From Siphonodentalium dalli (Eukaryota; Mollusca; Scaphopoda; Gadilida; Siphonodentaliidae), in the NCBI GenBank assembly GCA_032622095.1, contig CP136063.1:269507426-269571425 (forward strand): 64,000 nucleotides of DNA, written 5' to 3'. Position 1 is the stretch's first letter, and each line of letters begins with the position of its first letter. This document shows positions 46,501 to 59,926 of the stretch, piece by piece. Below the pieces are notes generated by a model. The model was not told the DNA's origin. It saw nothing but the letters and a program-made list of their open reading frames with translations, and ran no database searches. A program made the translations under genes and the position numbers.

Positions 46501-49500
46501 ATGCACACAGAAAGAAAACGGTATTCGTCCCTGTGAGTAAAAATCGTGTCCGCTATACGTCAGGGTCAACGCCGAAGCATTGCGACAGGCAAATCTGTTT
46601 TGATTAATTGTTACTCGGGCTTGGCGAATAATGTGTTACAATTTCCGTTGTCATTTCAACCCATGTATTTCGTATCTTCAAGATGGACAGGGACATGTCA
46701 ACCGGGGGAGAGCTCGACATAGGGTGTATCACCACAACTTTTGTCAATATTTTCAACATTTGGAAATTTCATACCTGACAAAACATTAGTTGTAATTTCC
46801 AAACCAACAATAGGTTGAAAATAATATTGTAGTTTGATTTTCAAACATTTTGTAGTATTGTTTTCTGACCAATATTTGCATAATTTCCTACCTTATATGG
46901 AAAGATTGTGCCCTGGTCACTCCCCGTGGCCAGTCAAAACTGCTAGTTAATTTAATAAAAACAATATTGTCCTACATTTGGTCAACATTGTCATTAGAAT
47001 TGTCATCAGTTGGAAATTTTGCTACATTTGGTCAAATACAGGGTGTTGTACCATGCATACCCACTCCATACAAATCCAAAATGACCACGTCCCAGATGGT
47101 GTCAAACAGGAGATATATATGCTGACACGGCACATACCAAATCGCTGTTGTCTGCAGAGTTTGGAGTTTGGGTTTGGGAAGATCCCCGGGAAGATTTGAA
47201 AGGGATGTAAGCCCTCTCCTACAACCCAGCTGTTGTCTGCTGGTAGTTGATCCATTTTTATGTCTGGCCTAAACTGAAACGACTCCTATAGTGAGTTGTC
47301 AATTGACCCTACCGCAATTAGCTGTGTGAGCCAATGAGATAAATGCATTATACAGCCTGGGGCAGCGATCGCTTCTGCGAAGAGGAGGTTAGACAAAAAC
47401 ACTCATTTACCGGCTTAGGGTGGATACACACATGCATTAATCTCTGTAAATATCGTGTATTTTGCGTTTTACATGGATCATACAGACCATGTAATATGTG
47501 TCTGCTGACAACCCAATCATTGCGGCTATGTTTGACCACATTGAGTCAAGTTCTGAGCGTGCAGTGAGCCGTGGACTGGACGAAGTCGTCAGGCCGCTTA
47601 AAATAATTGTTCGCGCGATAACCCAAATGTTGGACGTTCTGTTTAAATCATTGTCAGTCTTCTCTTGACTATATACCAGCGATGGTCCCAGGATTTCCCA
47701 ATGCAGGGGCTATGGTCCCCAACATGGGGGCTATATTATCCCGGAAGCTACCGGACTGACCACTACATATTTCCTCGACCGGGGGGGGGTGCATGCAGCA
47801 CATGAGTCCTACCCCCCTGAAGCCACGAAGGCACTCCTGATTTGTAAATATTATAGTTGACAGTCATATATGTCGTGCCTGTTTGCTACGAGTGATTAAT
47901 CTCATATGCAGCTATTTATGCTATTCATATAATTATGAACATATTATTACAGCTTTAAATTTGAAGGTACAGAAGGTGGTGTTGCTGTGCATATGTGTCT
48001 TCATTCGGGAAAAGGGTTGTCTAGCTACGAGTTCACAACTACGTCACCTCTCCTCTCTTGTGTTATATACGCACAATTTACGTCTATGGAATATTTAAGT
48101 AAACCATTATGTTGTACATTCTTGCCCAGATAATCCCGGCCGATACATTCAACTAAACCCCTTAGTTATTCGAAACTTTCGAGAACCAGCCCCTCCCCAA
48201 TCATGGATTATAGTCCAAAATGTGATAATTCAAGCCTGTACAGGCTAAACTTGCGACAGTTAGGAACTTGTTCATCCTTTGGCCTGAGAAACATATACTG
48301 TTCTGTATATTATGGGTTAAAAATGGGGGGGGGGTGACTCTTTTTTCTTTCAACGCTGTACCTGCATTAATTGTTTTGGCGCTGTAATGGGATATATCCA
48401 TGGAAATCCCAATTGAATGTTATCACATGAGCTCGCACTCAAATTATCCGAGCAATCTCAACAAACTGGTATTGTCTGTCTTAATTTTACAATGCCTGTT
48501 ATTCAAGGCATGAGAGCACCATATCGGACTGTTAAAATTTGAGCTCAGGCCATGCATAGTCGAGAAACAAATATCCTTATCCTTACGACTCGGCGTTGTC
48601 CGATTAGGCTAAATCACTTAACATGGAATTCACCATGTATGAGTTAGTTGATTGCCATGTGTATTACTATATATAGCACTTCCAAAATGTGGAGCCAAAG
48701 AGCCGTTCGGGTTTTGCTGGACGAGATCAAACTGGGAGTCAGTGTGTGGGACATTAAACACTCATGTATCACAATCGTCATAAAAGAGCTTCAAAAATCT
48801 GCAAATTTTATTTTTATTTTGGATGACCCTGTTTCCAAGAAATGACGAGAAACAAAACAAGTATAAAATCGACGGACTCAATTCCACTTTTCGAAATGAA
48901 CTAAAACTCGTGAAAAACAGCAACAGATATCAGACAGGGTTTATTCATTTCGGCACCCATGAAAAAACACATGTTTATGACTGGCCTGAAATCTCTTGAT
49001 AACAGTTAGTTTGATTTTGGCTACTCACTGGTCTCACCTGTTGAAATGGAACGATCGCGCACAGGCGATTAATACTATCAATGAATGGTGTGACCATGTA
49101 AAATACATGGATTTTACATACAGACATTACATGCATGTGTGTATCCACCCTTACTCGATTTCGCTTCGATATTGTTTTGTATAAAAGAGTATTGGTTTCA
49201 TGTAAGTTGACTAAATTTGAGATAATGAACCACATATTGTTATAATCTCCAAGGGATGATTTGTTGGGGAAAGGGACACTAAAATGGCCAAAGTATATGA
49301 CAGCACCTGTTAAATTCACCTGTTGTCGATTAATACAGGCTGATTAGGGCGCCTCTTCCTGATAGCTTTCGGATTTGTGATGGTTACATTTGGTACATTA
49401 TACAGCATTTATTGGTATATTTTGTGAATAAATGGTATTCATGGCATTTATGCGTGGACTTGCATACACAAACATTATGACAGAACAATGGAATACTAGG

Positions 49501-50759
49501 GAACTGTGATATGAAAAATAATTTCTCAATATACTGAAACATGTTTGTTCTATACGCGTAATGTGCCAATTATGAAGATTATTAATTGTTATTATAACAT
49601 TTTTTTAATTTAAATGTCTTTATTAATTCCTTAGATATATAAGCCACGTTTTTATATAGCCCATACACACCCACGTGGCAGGGATAAGGGTGTTTTTTTT
49701 GTGTGAAATAAAAGGATTATTATATATTATACTTATGTTGTTCCATAACGCCCTTCTAGGTAATATGGTCGTCTGCTCTACGTCATTGTGGGAAAATTAT
49801 TACAAGATACAACATACAGAGGCTCCATACACACGGCAAACAGTCCCTATATTCTAGGACATATATAAACACTATATAGCAATATATGCCGTATGTATTT
49901 GAACCTATGTGTATGGCATTGCCCCCACTTTCTGTATAGGCGTGGTATTTTCAAATTCTAAATTAGTGACTAAGGAGTTAATGATCAATACGTTCACGAA
50001 CGTAAGTCCAGTATAGGATTCAATATTGCCCATCTATTAGAATATGTATCATTATCCAGAAAAAACAATCAGTTATCCAGAAACAAAAATCAATTATAAC
50101 ATGGAACACTTTTTGATATCAGTATGGTGCATCTTCGAAAAAGTACAAAAAACTTACTACAACGGATGAAAACATACAAGTCCTCGAATTTTTATCGAAA
50201 TAGGGAAATTGTATGGTACACCATCGATAAATTGATAGATCGTGTGTCTATTGTGAAGAGATATATTATAATAACATTGGTTATTTATTATGTGTTACAT
50301 ATCCAGCTTGACAAGAACAGTGAATATCCGAAATTATCGAACAATTTATCTAAAAATCGACGCCATGTGCAGGTTCATTTTTCATCATGCTTCGGTGGTA
50401 ATTTGCCGGTGGTAATACATTGAAACTGGATACGTGTAGCCTTCACAAAAGTACTTGTATCCTTGCTGTCGCGATGTCAATGAAGTGCCACTCGAATTGA
50501 AGAACAATCCAGCGAAATCTGGTGGTAAGTCCACCAAATTTAAAACACGTCGTTCCTTGTTGTCAGACATATCGGCGTGTGATGTCTAACCTGCTATAAT
50601 TCATTCTGGCAATTTATGGCAGGCGTGGTTATCGCCGCTGGGAAGTAGCGTGAGTTACCAGAGTACTGGTCAGCGCGCGTTCACTATTAGTCATCATGTT
50701 GTGATGACAGTAATGCACGACACGTGACTTCATACAGATCTGTACACAGTGTAAACTCA
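46501..50759. other. Unassigned sequence
   Basis: 4.3 kb without a supportable gene, RNA or repeat array. There are short G runs near 47780-47790 and 48324-48333. Open frames are under 120 residues with no recognisable motif. Unlike its neighbourhood, it shows little internal repetition. Confidence 0.5.
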
Positions 50760-51590
50760 CCCTTAACCCCTTCAGCCACACATTTATACGGCGATTACAG
50801 AGAAACACCATATTGCGCCCTCCGTTGGGCATAAACTTGGGTACATACGTATACGCCAGAGTGAACACATATTCGAAGATATGTGTATGTAGGTCTCCAC
50901 AATATAGATTCCCGCGACCAATTTCGATAAAAGGGCTTATATGGCCTCATTGTAACCTCTTCCGCTCCACAACATAGATATATGCGACTAATTTCTATTG
51001 AAATGGCTTATCTCATTTTAATCACACATTTATACGGCTAGTATATGTTTTAACATACATTCCACGCTTATTGGGCCCTCCGGTGTGCACAAAGTAGGGC
51101 ACATACGACGAAAGTGAACACATATTTGAAGGCAGATATTTGCGACTAACTTCTATATAATGGCTTACCTGACCTCATTTTGCCCCCTTCCGCCACACAT
51201 TTATACGTCGATTACAGAGAATTCACCGTATTGGGCCATCCGGTGTACACAGAGTAGGGTGAACACATAACTGAAGGAAGGTAGGTATCCAAAATATAGA
51301 TATTTGCCAATAATGTCGACAACATGGCTTATCTGGCCTCGTTTTAACCCTTTCCACCACCTATTTATACGGCTATATGTTTTAACAGAGAACACACGCA
51401 TGTGCACCATATTGTGCCCTCCGGTGTGCACAAAATAGGCCACATATACGACCAGTGTGAACACATATTCGAAGGAAGGTAGGTCTAAAAAAATATAGAT
51501 ATATTAGACTAATTTCGATAAAATGGGTTATCTGGCCTCATTCTGACCCCTTCCGCCACACATTTATACGGCGATTATATATGTTATATA
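50760..51590 (+). repeat. ~165-245-bp satellite array, about five units
   Basis: CACATTTATACGGC-type phrases recur at about 50778, 51027, 51195, 51361 and 51558. Each unit has GGGCCCTCCGGTGTGCACAA, GTGAACACATATT and TTTCGATAAAATGG variants. It is the same family as 43165-43480. Unit length varies, so units have suffered deletions. Confidence 0.82.
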
Positions 51591-52980
51591 ATATATGTTG
51601 ATATCATTCTAGACAATATTGCTAATGACTAAAAAATAAGTCACAAGAGTTGAACACCATACCCCATAGTTACGCATGTTCGTTTATGTTGGGGTTTAGT
51701 AGGACCATGTACATCTGTTGATTGGAATTGGCCTCTGTGAACCCAAATAGTCAAGGACGTTTCTCGGAACGCATGCAAATACACAAGTACACTTCGTATC
51801 ATATACTAAACATAGAATTCACATACGTTTTATTGGCGCCCAGGGATCAGCGGAAAACAACGAAGCAAACTACACGTTATGGCGTGAAACAAGAATCAAA
51901 TAGTGAGAAATGAAAACGCCATCGATGTCGTATTATTTGGCATATATAAAAACATATGCAGTTTTAACTATATACACATTTTGCAATACATTGATGTCAT
52001 GAAAACATGTATATAGGTAACGGGTATTTTTGTTGAATATATACGATAGTTGTGGATGTGTGTATACTATATTGGTTTGGTGAGAAAGGATGTGGAAACA
52101 TCTTTAAAATCGGACGTGCTAAAATATAGTTTAATTAGAATATGTACACATGCTATGTACACATGCTATGTGAAATAGTGTGCATACGTTCCAATTGGTT
52201 GACATGTTCATCGCCAAAAACGTACATTGACCATTGCATTGATACACCGAAACATGAACACGCCATCCATTGCCAATTAGTAAAGTGATTTCCCATGGCA
52301 TTCCTAAGCTATACCACCAGCATAAACACGAAAACTATGATGAGGGCATCATTTTGGCCGTCAAGTATGTTCGATATGTAGGAATAAAATGAGAATAAAA
52401 TATAACTGAAGAGGAATAATAGTGCACCGCTTCACCACTGCAATTCCAAATGTATTGAATCAAGATCGTTGCATTTGGGAGTAGTTTCCGTGCGCAAGCA
52501 GTGACCGTTTATGGTCCACCCAAGGCGCGAAAGTATGTATAGCACTGGCGAAAAGTGATGGATCATGCAGCAGCGATTTCATAGAGATATATCGTACCGG
52601 TACATACACATTCAAAAGCACTCCACTACTTAATACCCCCACTTGCATATACTCATGCGGCAAGAGTCGACACATTAATTGTGTTGACATCATTATTCTA
52701 TTCAGACATATAATTCATATTACATCAGATTACATAACTAATACTCAGATTCATATAATTCCCGGGATAGTGCCAATGCATATAACTCTTATGTCTCCTG
52801 AATTCAATTAGTGTTATATTACAAATCCCATTCTAAACATCACACAGTAACACTTTTCGTCTAACATGTAGACATAGAACGTTGCCTTTAAATATAACCC
52901 CGGGAAGGGGACGCGACTCCGAAAGGGGGCCTATACTCCGATCCGATGATTGATTGCTTGGTGTGACTAAATCTAACTAG
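51591..52980. other. Unassigned spacer
   Basis: No gene supported. A small tandem ATGTACACATGCT repeat lies at about 52143-52170. Confidence 0.45.
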
Positions 52981-52984
52981 TTAA

Positions 52985-53503
52985 GGGGACACTAAATGTT
53001 TAGCACTTTTGCTGATTTCAAAACGACAAAGTCAGATCATCTTTGATATCTATAGATTGGTTTGAAGAGGAGTCAATTCTGCTCAGAAAAATATATTCAG
53101 TTCAACCACACGATGCATTAAAACCAACACAATCAGCTTTCAAGGTGGATAATAATGCGTATAAAATCTATAAACGCTCTTCACCAAATTTTTAAATAAC
53201 GAAAATTTGACTTCCTCTTAGTATTTGAGTAATTGTTTTTTGTCAAAACATTCCCATATGCTATTTCTACATTATGTAACATTAACTCCCCACAGTTTTA
53301 ACCGCTATAACGATAGTTTGGTAATACTTCAATATGAATAAGTCGCGTACCGCGATTTAATCAAATCGGTAAAAACTTAACTGTTTTCTCGTTGAAAATA
53401 GCGCGATGATCACATCTGATGTGTCGCGATGGTGTTATTTTCTGGTTCACTTTATGTTTATATAATTTATAGCGATATGATAAACATTTCATTTAGTGTC
53501 CCT
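52985..53503. mobile_element. 519-bp MITE with TTAA target duplication
   Basis: The left end GGGGACACTAAATG and the inverted right end AGGGACACTAAATG are flanked by TTAA at 52981-52984 and 53504-53507. TTAA duplications are used by piggyBac and Kolobok elements. The termini do not resemble anything seen around the piggyBac relic at 36-38 kb. No coding capacity; the word AACGCTCTT lies inside. Confidence 0.82.
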
Positions 53504-53765
53504 TTAACTGAGCGGCTGCACCAGGCCTGATTAAATGATATATATTAGCAAGATTCCCCGCGCATTAATTCAGGTCATGGCCATTTAAAAAATGTTCCCT
53601 GTTCTGCCCGTAATTGTGTTTGTTCAATGTTATGACCCATAACCTCAGTCGCGCACGTTTTTTATATTATGCTACCATAATGGGTATAGTATGTATATCA
53701 TTAGTGGTGTCATAACTCATAAGTGGCAGCTCTCGGTGGGAGGTACATTTCAAGTTGGTATCGCC

Positions 53766-54193
53766 TGAGGGAGCACTTTGGCACGAATGTCACATCGCGT
53801 TAATCACCTACTTTTCGCAGACGATCTTTTGCTGATATCGGAAACACCGGATGGATTACAAAAATGTTTAAATAAGGTTTCTCAATTCTCAAATGACAAT
53901 AGTCTACCTATCAATATTGATAAGACAGAAGTTATAGTAATTACGGGAAAGAAGAAGGAAACGCAATCGGTATTCAAACTAAATGATAAAATATTAAAGA
54001 GTTGTGAACAATTTGCATACCTTGGACTGTTGTTCACGTCAAATGGAAAATTTAAACTCGCACAGGAAAACATGGCAAACCGCGCAGTTAAAGTGGTTCA
54101 CAAACTTAGGAAAGCGACAAACAATCAATATCACCTGCCAGTAAAATTACTACTAAAACTATTCCGAGTTCTCGTCAAACCTGTTTTACTATA
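53766..54193 (+). pseudogene. Non-LTR retrotransposon RT, upstream piece of a split copy
   Basis: The frame reads VNHLLFADDLLLISETPDG (catalytic FADD), INIDKTEVIVIT, FAYLGLLFTSNGKF and LFRVLVKPVLLY. It is then cut at 54193 by the 4.9-kb insertion. The continuation GSEIW resumes at 59095. The element's own 5' part (endonuclease and RT palm start) is missing. The motif style and C-terminal CCHC finger differ from the LINE at 43.5 kb, so this is a second lineage, perhaps I/Nimb- or RTE-like. Confidence 0.88.
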
Positions 54194-54919
54194 CACACTA
54201 AATCGAGAGTAGCTAGATTTGGGTAGCTTACATTTTAAAGCTACTTTTATAGCTAAATAAGCTACTTAAATATGCTATTTTTGCTATTGGACGGGTAGGT
54301 AAGCGACGCGGAACGGGGTAGTTAAGCGATGTCTTTTCGTGATTGGTTCTATAACTGCACGTGACAACCTATTCAAATAATGGCGGACTTTCCACGAGTC
54401 GAGATGTCATCCAGCTGAAAGTAAAATGTATAAATTTTGAAATGTTTAATATTATAACTAAATGAATGAGACATATTATTGTCGAGGTACGAACTTATTG
54501 TCACGGGTACGTCATTCCCTTGACTCGTTACAACTTTCATCGACCGTTAGTTTCCTGCGCTGAACCGGCGCGTGCAAGCGCCGGTATTTTTGGTTTAATT
54601 TAATTTAAATAATTATTATAGGACATCGTGTTCGTAAACCATGGTAAGTTTGTTTTTGTAGTATCGTATACACGCATAGGCGTGAACTTTTTATATGAAA
54701 TATGACATTTCACGTTCAATTAACTTTTGAAGCGATCCAATTTAAGTCACCTGGTTACAGATGACTGAAAGTGAAAGGGAAACCTCGAAAATTATTTATC
54801 TGTATCTCTAGACTGTAGATATTACAGTACAGGAACCAATTCTGGTTGTAGACGAACTGGTCCTGATGCTACCAGCCTACCATGGCTGAGTAACCTTATA
54901 ACCCTGTGGTGACCTCAGT

Positions 54920-55915
54920 CAGGTCGGGCACACATCCAAAATGGTCTACGTAGCTCGTTTTGTCTACTGTAGCCCGATTGAGCTACGATTTGAATGTGAT
55001 TTACACACCTCCATCGATTATCGTCATACCACGAGAAAAGCGCATTTCGAATTTTCGTTTATTAGTACTGTTGTGTACGACTATTGCGTCTACAAAGAAG
55101 AAAAAACTCAACGACTCACCACGGCTTTAAATAGCCTTAGGAAGTTAGGCGCAATTAACGATGTTTTAATTAAGACCTGTTAGCGTTTGGTAGTGACTTT
55201 CCCGAAAATATCAGATTTTGCCATAAAAAGTAGGGAACAATCCATTTGTTTTTGCAGGATATTTATTTTTGAAGGTCAAGAACGTCCGGTTTATGTGGCT
55301 CACCTGATTGGATAAAGCGAACAGCTTCACTCGGAGACGACTATTTGTTAAATGTTTGGCGACCGCTATTCAGAGAAGGCAACAACGGAAACACGATTCA
55401 CAATTTTTCTTTGAAATTTGGAAGCACCTCGTGTAATATTACAGTTATACAAATATGGTTGTCCATTTGTCGTTCCGTACATTCCAACAGATAGATGTTA
55501 CACTGAAATCCCATTAAGAATGTACCATTAATCCCCGGCTAAATGCAACCAATCAGATTATCGCCTGCACACGGATATTTGCGAACACAATTGCGACCGG
55601 AACTACCTCAGATTTGATGAAGATTTACATTTCGATCAAGAGATTTTGATGATCATTTCTTATTGTTTTTCATGGTAAATTGACCAAAACAAATTGATTT
55701 TGAATCGCTCAAAAGGTATTAAAGCAGTGGTGAGTCGTTGAGTTTTTTAGACGTGATAGTGGTACACAACTAATGAACGAAAATTTGAAATGCGCTTTTT
55801 TCATGGTATGGCGATAATCGCAGGAGGCGTGTAAATCACATTAAAAACGTAGCTCAATCGGGTTACAGCAGACAAAACGAGCTACGTAGACCGTTTTGGA
55901 TGTCTGCCCGACCTG
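54920..55915. mobile_element. ~1-kb long-TIR MITE nested in the 4.9-kb element
   Basis: Arms of about 54920-55150 and 55690-55915 are inverted copies at roughly 80%, starting CAGGTCGGGCA. They share ACATCCAAAA, GGTCTACGTAGCTCGTTTTG, CGATTGAGCTACG and ACTCAACGACTCACCAC. The ~540-bp centre has no recognisable gene. No clear target duplication was found. Confidence 0.8.
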
Positions 55916-56547
55916 TCAAAAGCCAGGTAGCGTTCTTTAACGTGCACACACCGAGGTGTGTACACGGGTCAGCCACACAATGTGTGCGCCCGATCGGACA
56001 CTGGCGACAGCATACTGTCTACTGCTGCACCCACGACAAAATACATGGACAAGTGTTGTTATGGAGGGAAGTCGGCATTTTGCATTCAGATCTTTATTCA
56101 GTGATCATGGATGAGACTTTTCAGTCTGACAAACTTGGTATCTGACCGAGTTCTGATTTTTGTCAGAATACATTAGGACCAGGTTGCGTTCCCCGGTCTG
56201 CTAGCATGAGAGGCCAATACGCTACCGACTCCCCCTACATAGATGCACCAAGTGAATATATATTTATTATTTTTATTATCTGTTCGTTGTTGATGATGGG
56301 GTTTTCAAGTCTTAACATGTTATACATAGATGCATAGTTTGCACACAGTGAATATTCATGTCTACACATTCTCAAAACATGTGTTCCTCTCAACCGTGTT
56401 GGAACTGCCATGAGTATGACACCATGTTGAAAAATTATCAACATGGTTCTAGTGTAAATGCAACACGGTTGTAACATTACTCCAAAGCAGTTGTAATTTT
56501 CAACGTGGGCGTGTTAGCCGTCAATGCAATATAACAAGGTCTGTGTA
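55916..56547. other. Unassigned interior of the 4.9-kb element
   Basis: No gene or clear repeat is supported. Read on the minus strand, 56170-56233 has a partial tRNA A-box-like word but no acceptable B box. Confidence 0.4.
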
Positions 56548-57480
56548 GGGGAGGCCAAATTCACATTTAATAATGAATTGAGCTTTAGCGCAAATAATTC
56601 CGCTTAAGCGCAATCAATTACCACATATTGTGCTTAAGTGCAAAAAGCGTAATTGTGATGTGCTTTAGCACAAAAAGCGTAATTGTGACTACTATCTAAC
56701 CTACCCATAAACTATTTGCATGACCTAGCAACACAAGAGAGGCATTGGGCTAATTTTAACCTGTACTCAACAGTCAACTGTGAGTATGCGTTCAACAATG
56801 ATAATCCCTAAGACTAATTAATACATATTATCAGCATCCCTCTATCCAAAGAATTGATGTCTTCTTCCCGGAACTCTAGTAATTGTTTGTATGAAGTTTT
56901 TTAATGTATTTTTGCACAGATTTGGGCCCTTACTATCATACTATGGCCATATCCTATACAGTCATGTATATGAAGTCACTGCATGAGGGCTTGCTTACCT
57001 CATATGGTTTACTTATTGAGGGGGCGGACAGCAGACCGTGTTACAGGCCCCTGTGTTTGGACCCATCACGATTTATTTTCTACCCATGACCACATTGAAT
57101 CCGCAGTTTATTATTTACATTTATATACTTTAAATTAATTATCAACTAGGATTGTCTGTCTTTCCCACTATTTATTCAGCGGTATGTAAATGTAGGCATA
57201 TATGGCATATATTAATCTCAGTTAATTCAAGTAGTTAACCATATGGGAGGCCAAATTCACATTTATTAATAATTGCGCTTCAACGCATTTCAATTGCGCA
57301 ATTCAATTACGCTTCAGTGCAATTAATTGCGCAACTCAAAAATAATGAGGCTTCAGTGCAATTAATTTTGCATATATTGCTAAACCTCCCAGTTAATTAA
57401 TGACAATCCAATAGAAAATTAATTGGGCTTCAGCGCAATTCAATTTGGCTTCAGCGCAATTATTTTCCCAACTAAAACAG
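56548..57480. repeat. Two copies of a GCGCAATT-rich repeat
   Basis: GAGGCCAAATTCACATTTA begins both copies (56548 and 57247). Each is followed by clustered GCGCAATT, GCTTCAGTGCAATTAATT and GCTTAAGTGCAA words. The sequence between them (about 56710-57240) is unassigned. Confidence 0.65.
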
Positions 57481-58530
57481 AACGTACCGATATTGCGATT
57501 TGCCCCAACTAATACAGAAGCTAATGCTGTTGCAAGTCGCCATGACTGAAGCAAGATAATTATATTGCGAGTCTATCCGACTAAAACAGAAGTCGCGAAT
57601 CACCCTGAAGTATACGGAATATAATGCTATCGCATGTATAATTTTTATTTGAGTGCAGAACAAAATATCAGGTACCAGATGAGTGGTGCCTGATATTTGA
57701 AAATTCCTTAATCAAGTTAATGGCACCTGACATATTATTTTTTCTGTGACTGTATGATTATGCTATTGCCAAAACTTAATATTCTATTTCTATCATCCGA
57801 TTTACACGGGGGGGGGGTCACAAAAAATTTCTGGCATGTATGCCGGGGTGGGTGGGTGGTCAAAGCCACCAACAAGCAATTTTTTCCGCAACTAAAAATA
57901 ATTTTCCTGCGTGTTTTTTTTTGAGAGAAATAATGTAATTCTAACTGGTAAACTGACTGCAGGCAGTTATCGTGTTGTATTTTGTTGCAACTTTTGAAAT
58001 CCAAGATGGCCGCTAGTAGCCATGCTTTTTTGGCCGAATGACCTCAAAATTATTCATTCCTATTTACATGTCCATGTTAACATCCATGATAAATAGTATG
58101 CACAGAAATTCATATACAGCTGTTTACAGTGAATTCCCCCCGCAAATCTCTGTTTTAGTGTTAAAAGGGGGGGGTGGGTGTCAAAAAATGGTTGTAAAAA
58201 AAAAACAACCACATATAAAACTATTCAAATATAACAGACAAGCATCACGACCAGCATATTCAGATTTGCATCGGGAAATAATAATGGCAATATTAAATAT
58301 ACGGTGTCAGCGCTCAGGTGCTTAATAGGCTATAGCCAATGCAATTTTCGTCCCGGACAAAACAGAAGGATATGAGAAGGTACAGGTATTGCAAGTCACC
58401 TTGACTAATACAAAGGTATCACCCCTCCCCTGAATAGGTATCGCAAGTCACCCCGACTAATACAAAAGGTAATGCTTTCGCGAGGGGCCCTGATTAAAAC
58501 AGAACATAAAACAATTTATGTTAAGCTCAA
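57481..58530. repeat. Degenerate minisatellite and a reversed satellite unit
   Basis: Variants of CCGACTAATACAAAAG, TAATGCTNTCGC and GCAAGTCACC alternate at 57480-57640 and 58350-58510. At 57998-58100 there is a single reversed copy of the GGCCATCTTGG-family unit (ATCCAAGATGGCCGC, TTACATGTCCATGTTAACAT). Several G or A runs are present. Confidence 0.6.
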
Positions 58531-58739
58531 AGCATAAATGCTCTGAACTATATATATATATTTCTGTTTTTGTTTATTTTGAATAAATATTGAAATTATT
58601 TTCTCCATTGTCATATTTTGTGGTCCACATGTCATATATATCTTTAGAGGGAAGATTATCCACTAAAAGTTGATTAAATAGCTAGATTGAGTGATTATAT
58701 TGGACCCCTTTGAACATCTATTAAAATAGCTAGAACAAC

Positions 58740-59080
58740 CACTCGAGGTAGAATAATTTCCCACCAATAGTAGTTATCAGATTAACTACCCGCAGGTAGC
58801 AAAAATTCCAACCACTCGCAGGTAGTAAATTTAAATACTGGGTAGTTCATATTCATCCCACTACCTAAAGTAGTTAAAATTTAGCCTACTTTTGGGTAGT
58901 TAAAATAGCCCCAAGAGGTAGTTATTTCAACCACTGAAGGTAGTTATTTTAACTACCAAAGGTATTTAATTTTTTAGCTACCCGCCAGGTAGTAAAATTA
59001 ACCTCCCAAGGTATCGGGATGAATACGAACTACCAAAAGTAGTAAAATTTAACTACTTTTGGGGTTAATTTAGCAACTTT
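58740..59080. repeat. Right subterminal array of GTAGTT motifs
   Basis: About twelve GGTAGTT/GGTAGTA-type words alternate with about eight AACTACC-type inverses, spaced roughly 15-30 bp. They lie just inside the right end of the 4.9-kb element. Clustered subterminal repeats are typical transposase-binding regions in hAT and CACTA elements. Confidence 0.75.
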
Positions 59081-59094
59081 GAATTTAGTGTGTA

Positions 59095-59926
59095 CGGTAG
59101 TGAAATATGGACACCGGAGATGTCATGGAGAGACGACAGTCCAAGTGAAAAGATACATCTAAACTTTTGCAAAATGGTATTAGGTGTGGGTTCAAAAGCT
59201 GTCAACCATGCTGTAAGACTAGAACTCGGAGAATATCCATTATATGTGGACTGCATAACACAAGCTATGAAATTCCTTTCAAAAATTGAAAATGAGAACA
59301 AAAACACACTGGTGCATGCCGCATATAGAACAAATCATAATAACTCAATGAAACGCCCTCTTAACCAATTGTCATCTAGTTTCATGGCATCTATGGACAC
59401 ATCATCGCCTAGTACTGAATCAAACTTAAACGATACGATCATCGCAAACATAGAGGAAGGTCTGAAAAACGAATATATCAACACGTACATTGATAACACA
59501 CAAAACGAACATAGTAAATTACGAACGTACAACAATATTAAAGAAACTATGGGAATTGAACAGTACTTACTAGACTTAAATACGAGAGAGAAGAGAGAAA
59601 TGTTCTGTCGCCTACGGATAAGTGCGCATTAACTTAGGATTGAAAAGGGGCGGCATCAACGACCTCTCATTCCAGCTGACGAACGAAAATGCCAGTTTTG
59701 TACTGCGGACGAAGTAGAAGACGAATGGCATTTTGTAATGAAATGTAAGAAATATACCGATGTAAGGGAACCATTATTAAAAAAACTAGAAAATACAAAC
59801 CGACAATTTCGGAAAGCCGACGAAAAGGGTCGCTTTCTGTACATAATGCGGAATGACAATTCAACCGAGTGCAACTTGATCGGCGATATCATTGCCGAGT
59901 TCTTCTCAATTCGGAACAAAAGTTGA
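59095..59926 (+). pseudogene. Non-LTR retrotransposon, downstream piece of the split copy
   Basis: It resumes the frame cut at 54193 with GSEIWTPEMS, then EKIHLNFCKMVLGV, AVRLELGEYPLYVD and a linker. A TAA at 59630-59632 interrupts the text between LRISAH and LRIEKGR. The frame then continues to a CCHC-type finger (CQFC..HFVMKC) and the stop at 59924-59926. The finger is a nucleic-acid-binding motif common at LINE ORF2 ends. The stop fits a single-base change. Confidence 0.88.

Larger units (their letters stand above)
54194..59092. mobile_element. 4.9-kb non-autonomous DNA element inserted at TA inside a LINE
   Basis: Deleting 54194-59092 and one TA rejoins the LINE frame exactly (PVLLY then GSEIW). 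The ends are CACACTAAAT and its inverse ATTTAGTGTG, with looser similarity for about 28 bp. The target duplication is TA (54192-54193 and 59093-59094), as in Tc1/mariner-like insertion. No transposase was recognised in 4.9 kb. Both subterminal regions are packed with short motifs in both orientations: GTAGCT/AGCTAC on the left and GTAGTT/AACTAC on the right. The superfamily is not assigned. Confidence 0.85.

Noticed and set aside
48648-50868. Frames of 60-114 codons in the 46.5-50.7 kb spacer
   Set aside because: They show no recognisable domain, no conserved context and no repeat evidence of coding origin.
56155-56233. Possible tRNA-derived SINE head on the minus strand (TAGCGTATTGG A-box-like)
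   Set aside because: The B-box match is poor and the A-to-B spacing is too short by about 12 bases.
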